From assembly GCA_031267345.1 (NCBI GenBank), contig JAIRZG010000194.1, positions 1-18,153 of the forward strand: DNA of 18,153 nt, in the 5' to 3' direction. Position 1 is the first letter of the stretch. Every line of letters starts with the position of its first letter. A program made the translations under genes and the position numbers. This document shows positions 14,253 to 18,153 of the stretch, in pieces. Source of the DNA: Zoogloeaceae bacterium (GTDB taxonomy: Bacteria; Pseudomonadota; Gammaproteobacteria; Burkholderiales; Rhodocyclaceae). The notes beneath the pieces were generated by a model. The model was not told where the DNA came from and made no database searches. It worked only from the letters and a program-made list of their open reading frames with translations.

Positions 14253-15673
14253 GTTTTTTCCACTCCCGCCAACGGATTCATGCCACAGATTTTTTCCGCC
14301 ACGCCGTCGATGGAGCCTGCGCCCAGGGTCAGCACCACATCGCCATCCTGCACCGCCTCAACGACCCGTTCCGGCAGATCGGCCAGATGTTCGACGAACA
14401 CTGGCTCCACCTTGCCCGCCACGCGCACGGCGCGGGCGAGACTGCGCCCGTCGGCGGCGACGATCGGCGCTTCGCCCGCCGCGTAGACTTCGGTGAGAAA
14501 AAGCGCGTCGACGCCGGAAAGCGCCTCGACAAAATCCTCAAAGCAATCGCGGGTGCGGGTATAGCGATGCGGCTGAAAGACCACCAGCAGGCGTCTGCCG
14601 GGAAACGCGCCGCGCGCGGCCGCCAATGTCGCCGCCATTTCCGCTGGATGGTGTCCGTAATCATCGACCAGGGTGAACCTGCCGCCGCCCTTTTCGGCGG
14701 CGATGGCGAAATCGCCATAGCGTTGAAAGCGCCGCCCCACGCCCTTGAATTCGGTCAACGCGCGGATGATGGAAGCGTCATCCACCTGTACTTCGCTGGC
14801 GACGCCAATCGCCGCCAGCGCGTTCAGCACGTTGTGCACGCCGGGCAGGTTGAGGGTAATCGGCAAGCGTGAAGTCCCGCCATTGACGCGCACGGCGTCA
14901 AAACGCATCTGACCGCCTTCGGCGCGGATATTCTCGGCGTAGAGACCCGCCTCCGGCGATAGCCCGTAGCGCACCACCTGACGCGAAACCTGCGGCAAAA
15001 TCGCGCGCACATGCGGATCGTCCTGACAGAGCACCGCCACGCCGTAAAAAGGCAGGCGATTCAGGAATTCCACGAAGGTCTGTTGCAGGCGGGAAAAGTC
15101 GTGTCCGTAGGTATCCATGTGATCAGCGTCGATATTGGTGACGACGGAAATCACGGGTGACAGGTGCAAAAAGGAAGCGTCCGACTCATCGGCTTCCGCC
15201 ACGAGAAAATCGCCCTTGCCCATGCGCGCGTTCGCGCCCGCCGCGTTCAGCCTGCCGCCGATGACGAAGGTCGGGTCGAGTCCGGCTTCCGCCAGGATGC
15301 TGGCGACCAGACTGGTGGTGGTGGTCTTGCCATGCGTTCCGGCAATGGCGATGCCCTGTTTCAGCCGCATCAGTTCGGCGAGCATCAGGGCGCGGGGAAC
15401 GACGGGAATATCCGCCCGATGCGCGGCTTCCACCTCCGGGTTATCGCGCTTGACGGCAGTGGAAGTGACCACGGCGTGCGCGCCGACGATGTTTTCCGCC
15501 GCGTGACCGATGCGGATGCGCATCCCCTGTTTTTCCAGTCGCGCAGTCACGCCGGAAGCTTTGAGATCGGATCCGGACACCGTGTAGCCCAGATTGAACA
15601 GCACTTCGGCGATGCCGCTCATGCCGGAGCCGCCAATGCCGACAAAGTGAATGTGTTTGACCTTGTGTTTCAT
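14249..15673 (-). CDS. murC: UDP-N-acetylmuramate--L-alanine ligase
   Basis: MurC adds L-alanine to UDP-N-acetylmuramate, the first amino acid of the stem peptide. The ATG at 15673 is chosen over the GTG at 15682. It overlaps the murG stop as ATGA, has GAGGAG at 15687-15682, and the protein begins MKHKVKHIHFVGIGGSGMSG as in relatives. It has 474 residues. The nucleotide loop in the N-terminal domain is FVGIGGSGMSG. The ATP P-loop GTHGKTTTT is at about residues 112-120. EADESDASFLHL and NIDADHMDTYG are the conserved substrate and metal motifs. The C-terminal domain carries VFQPHRYTRTRDC. All expected motifs are present. Confidence 0.97.
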   Translation of the reverse strand: MKHKVKHIHFVGIGGSGMSGIAEVLFNLGYTVSGSDLKASGVTARLEKQGMRIRIGHAAENIVGAHAVVTSTAVKRDNPEVEAAHRADIPVVPRALMLAELMRLKQGIAIAGTHGKTTTTSLVASILAEAGLDPTFVIGGRLNAAGANARMGKGDFLVAEADESDASFLHLSPVISVVTNIDADHMDTYGHDFSRLQQTFVEFLNRLPFYGVAVLCQDDPHVRAILPQVSRQVVRYGLSPEAGLYAENIRAEGGQMRFDAVRVNGGTSRLPITLNLPGVHNVLNALAAIGVASEVQVDDASIIRALTEFKGVGRRFQRYGDFAIAAEKGGGRFTLVDDYGHHPAEMAATLAAARGAFPGRRLLVVFQPHRYTRTRDCFEDFVEALSGVDALFLTEVYAAGEAPIVAADGRSLARAVRVAGKVEPVFVEHLADLPERVVEAVQDGDVVLTLGAGSIDGVAEKICGMNPLAGVEKT

Positions 15674-16737
15674 GCGGCGCACTCCTCGACATGGCGCACA
15701 ACGGTTGCCGTCGCGTCGGGACGGGCGAGCGCGCGGGATTTTTTCGCCATCTCCAACAATTGGCTGCGACTGTAATTGCCGGTCAGCGCCACGGACTCTG
15801 GCGTCAACCGATCTTGCGGCAAAAGAATGCCGCCGCCCGCCAGGGTAAGGAAGCGGGCGTTATGCGTCTGATGGTCATCCACCGCCTGCGGGAAAGGCAC
15901 GAGAATCGCCGGTACGCCGACTATCGCCAGTTCTGCGATGGTGAGCGCTCCGGCGCGGCAGATCACCAGATCCGCCCAGGCGTAAGCGCCCGCCATATCC
16001 TCAATGAAACTCACGCAGTGCGCCTCGACGCCCACTGCGGCGTAGTTGGCCTGCAAGGCTTCCAGATGTTGCCCGCCCGCCTGATGCACCACTTGCGGGC
16101 GCAACCCTGTCGGCATCAACGCCAGTCCTTGCGGGACGATCGCATTCAACGCCTGCGCCCCCAGACTGCCGCCGACCACCAACAATTTGAACGGGCCTTC
16201 GCGTCCGGCAAGACGTACATCCGGCGGCGGCGTTTGCGCAATATCGGCACGCACCGGATTCCCCACCCACACGCCGCGCCGCAGGACATCCGGAAAGCCG
16301 GTCAACACCCGATTCGCCAGAAAAGACAAGACCCGATTCGCCAGTCCGGCAATAGCGTTCTGTTCGTGAAGGATGACGGGAATGCCGAGCATCCAGGCCA
16401 CGAGCGCGCCGGGAAAGCTGATGTAGCCGCCCATGCCCAACACCACATCGGGACGGACGCGACGCATTTCCCGCATCGCCCGCCAGCAGGCGCGCGCCAG
16501 ACTGAGCGGCAGCATCAGCTTGCGCGCCAGGCCCTTACCGCGCAGGGCGGCAAAGCGCACATAGACCATTTCAAAGTTCTGCGCCGGAGCCAGCCGCGCT
16601 TCCATGCCTTCCGGATTGCCCAGCCAGCACACCCGCCAACCGGCGGCGCGCAACGCTGTCGCCACCGCCAGCGCCGGAAAGATGTGTCCGCCTGTGCCGC
16701 CCGCCATGATCAGGACGGTTTTTTGCGTCGCGCTCAT
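15670..16737 (-). CDS. murG: UDP-GlcNAc:lipid I N-acetylglucosaminyltransferase MurG
   Basis: MurG adds GlcNAc to lipid I at the inner face of the membrane to give lipid II. The ATG at 16737 overlaps the ftsW stop (ATGA) and gives 355 residues. A run of seven G at 16750-16744 provides the ribosome site. Glycine-rich loops are MAGGTGGHIFPA near residue 15, MGGYISFPGALVAW in the N-terminal domain and VVGGSLGAQALN in the C-terminal domain. The UDP-GlcNAc pocket shows CRAGALTIAEL and PFPQAVDDHQTHNA. A much longer open frame continues upstream through ftsW but is a shadow. Confidence 0.97.
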   Translation of the reverse strand: MSATQKTVLIMAGGTGGHIFPALAVATALRAAGWRVCWLGNPEGMEARLAPAQNFEMVYVRFAALRGKGLARKLMLPLSLARACWRAMREMRRVRPDVVLGMGGYISFPGALVAWMLGIPVILHEQNAIAGLANRVLSFLANRVLTGFPDVLRRGVWVGNPVRADIAQTPPPDVRLAGREGPFKLLVVGGSLGAQALNAIVPQGLALMPTGLRPQVVHQAGGQHLEALQANYAAVGVEAHCVSFIEDMAGAYAWADLVICRAGALTIAELAIVGVPAILVPFPQAVDDHQTHNARFLTLAGGGILLPQDRLTPESVALTGNYSRSQLLEMAKKSRALARPDATATVVRHVEECAA

Positions 16738-17912
16738 GAGGTTCCCCCCCGCATCATCTGGCGATTGCCCCAATCCACGCGCAACAAAATGCCAAAAGCA
16801 ATGCAGTTGGCGACAATGCCGGAACCGCCAAAACTCATCAGCGGCAAAGTCAGCCCCTTGGTAGGCAAGAGGCCGACATTGACGCCCATATTGATAAAAC
16901 TCTGTACGCCAAACCAGATGCCGATGCCCATCGTCACCAGCGCCGGATAGACGCGATTCAGTTGTACGCACCGACGCCCGACGGCAAAAATGCGATGCAC
17001 CAGCAGGGCGAACAGGCAAACCACCACCGATACACCGACGAAACCCAGTTCTTCGGCGATAATGGCGAGCAGGAAATCGGTATGCGCCTCCGGCAGATAA
17101 AAAAGTTTCTGTATGCTCGCGCCCAGTCCCACGCCGAACAATTCTCCCCGCCCAAAGGCAATTTCGGATTGCGTCAGTTGGTAGCCCTTGCCGAACGGGT
17201 CGCGCCAAGGGTCGAAAAAGCTGAACATGCGCTCCAGACGATACGGCTCGATGATGATCAGCACGGCGAACGTCACCAGCAGACAAACAAACAGCACGGC
17301 AAAGAGCCGCATCTTCATGCCCGCGAGAAAAAGAACGCTCATGGCAATGGTGATGATGATCACCAGCGCGCCGAAATCCGGCTCTTTCAACAACAGCCAG
17401 CCGACCAGCACCATGACGCCCGCCATCGGCAAAAAGGCGCGTTTGACATCGTGCATGAAATTCATCTTGCGCACCGCGTAATCGGCGGCGTACAGCACGA
17501 CGAAAAGTTTCATCAGTTCCGATGCCTGCAAATTCACCATGCCCAGCGGTATCCAGCGTTGCGCGCCGTTGACTTCCCGTCCCACGCCGGGGATCAGCAC
17601 CACCATGAGCAGCGTCACACCCAGCAAAAACAGCCAGGGCGCGGCCTTCTGCCAGCTTTTCATCGGCGCCAGGAACGCCGCCGCGCCGCAAATGAGGCCG
17701 ATGATCAGAAAGCTGCCATGTCGCAAAAGAAAATAGCTGGCGTAACCGAAAGCGCGATGGCCTTCGGCATAGGCAATGGAGGCGGAATAGACCATCACCA
17801 GTCCGAAGCCCAACAACACCACGCCGCTCCAGAACAACGCCGGATCGATTTCATACACCGGACGACGATGGGCGACCTCGCCCGAAGCTAGACGCAAGGA
17901 AACCGGAATCAT
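16734..17912 (-). CDS. ftsW: Septal peptidoglycan glycosyltransferase FtsW
   Basis: FtsW is the SEDS-family polytopic membrane enzyme that polymerises lipid II at the septum together with FtsI. It has 392 residues with about ten membrane helices. The conserved catalytic aspartate is Asp279 in YLPEAHTDFLLAIIAEELG. FFDPWRDPFGKGYQLTQSEIA and GLLPTKGLTLPLMSFGGSG are the other SEDS hallmarks. The short N-terminal cytoplasmic part (about 25 residues) is normal. The ATG at 17912 overlaps the murD stop (ATGA), with CTCC/GGAGG at 17925-17921 upstream. The last codons contain a run of seven G that also serves murG. Confidence 0.97.
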   Translation of the reverse strand: MIPVSLRLASGEVAHRRPVYEIDPALFWSGVVLLGFGLVMVYSASIAYAEGHRAFGYASYFLLRHGSFLIIGLICGAAAFLAPMKSWQKAAPWLFLLGVTLLMVVLIPGVGREVNGAQRWIPLGMVNLQASELMKLFVVLYAADYAVRKMNFMHDVKRAFLPMAGVMVLVGWLLLKEPDFGALVIIITIAMSVLFLAGMKMRLFAVLFVCLLVTFAVLIIIEPYRLERMFSFFDPWRDPFGKGYQLTQSEIAFGRGELFGVGLGASIQKLFYLPEAHTDFLLAIIAEELGFVGVSVVVCLFALLVHRIFAVGRRCVQLNRVYPALVTMGIGIWFGVQSFINMGVNVGLLPTKGLTLPLMSFGGSGIVANCIAFGILLRVDWGNRQMMRGGTS

Positions 17913-18153
17913 GCCCCTGCCCTCCGGACACGCCGCGCCGCTTTCACCGTTTTTACGGGTTTCGCGGGTTTCGCGCCGATCTGTGCTTCAACGGCGTGTG
18001 TAAAAGCGGCGGCGCGGTCGGCGTAGTTTTTGTACATATCGAAACTGGCGCAGGCGGGCGAGAGCAGGACGCAGTCGCCGGAGCGCGCCTGTCCGGTGAG
18101 CCAGCGCACCGCCTCCGGCATGTCGGCGCAGGATTTTGTCGGCAGGCCGCAAC
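17909..18153 (-). CDS. murD: UDP-N-acetylmuramoylalanine--D-glutamate ligase, C-terminal part (5' end outside window)
   Basis: MurD adds D-glutamate to UDP-MurNAc-L-Ala. Only the last 81 residues are inside the window; the frame is open to the right edge. The MurD hallmark LLSPACASFDMYKNYADRAAAFTHAV is seen, preceded by AVRWLTGQARSGDCV. After the usual end the protein carries a basic Lys/Arg/Ala-rich tail of about 22 residues (KPAKPVKTVKAARRVRRAGA). The stop overlaps the ftsW start by 4 bp. Gene order (murD-ftsW-murG-murC) agrees with the standard dcw cluster. Confidence 0.93.
   Translation of the reverse strand, partial: CGLPTKSCADMPEAVRWLTGQARSGDCVLLSPACASFDMYKNYADRAAAFTHAVEAQIGAKPAKPVKTVKAARRVRRAGA

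Noticed and set aside
15674..15682. GTG start of murC three codons upstream
   Set aside because: The ATG at 15673 has the GAGGAG site at a proper distance and forms the ATGA overlap with murG seen at the neighbouring junctions.
1..18153. CRISPR arrays, tRNA or rRNA genes
   Set aside because: No regularly spaced repeats, cloverleaf or conserved rRNA segments were seen in reading either strand.

Overview
The window looks like chromosomal DNA of a betaproteobacterium. It is GC-rich with strong third-position bias. The cell-division genes lie in the usual proteobacterial order, and FtsZ ends in a DIPSFLRKQAD tail like that of beta-/gammaproteobacterial FtsZ. The lineage is an inference from these features; no marker gene fixes a genus.

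Left part (1-4054, plus strand): an electron-transfer set for acyl-CoA oxidation. It holds the 3' end of etfA, a 608-residue acyl-CoA dehydrogenase and ETF:ubiquinone oxidoreductase, and closes with a clear rho-independent terminator. Together they would pass electrons from an acyl-CoA to ETF and then to the ubiquinone pool.

Middle part (4077-9292, minus strand): two large signalling genes. One is a membrane CHASE2-class III adenylate cyclase. The other is a three-domain protein with a metallo-beta-lactamase fold, a GAF-like domain and an HD-GYP-like domain. Between them sits an AbrB-type antitoxin/PIN-toxin pair with its own sigma70-like promoter and an upstream palindrome. That module lies inside a roughly 1-kb segment bounded by two exact 20-bp direct repeats, next to a cluster of G/C-rich hairpins. 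This suggests the toxin-antitoxin cassette was inserted between the two signalling genes.

9293-10132: a divergent intergenic stretch, then a small secreted NTR/TIMP-like gene. That gene is broken by an insertion of about 85 bp carrying a hairpin typical of IS200/IS605 ends. A strong inverted repeat follows beside the end of ftsZ.

Right part (10133-18153, minus strand): the distal half of the division and cell-wall (dcw) cluster, transcribed murD (partial)-ftsW-murG-murC-ddl-ftsQ-ftsA-ftsZ. The murD/ftsW, ftsW/murG, murG/murC and murC/ddl junctions are all 4-bp ATGA overlaps. murB is not between murC and ddl, and lpxC does not follow ftsZ. These genes make the UDP-muramyl peptide and lipid II, polymerise septal glycan (FtsW) and assemble the Z ring (FtsQ, FtsA, FtsZ).

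No tRNA, rRNA or CRISPR array was seen. The most interesting parts are the middle signalling/toxin-antitoxin region and the small mobile remnant in the NTR-like gene.
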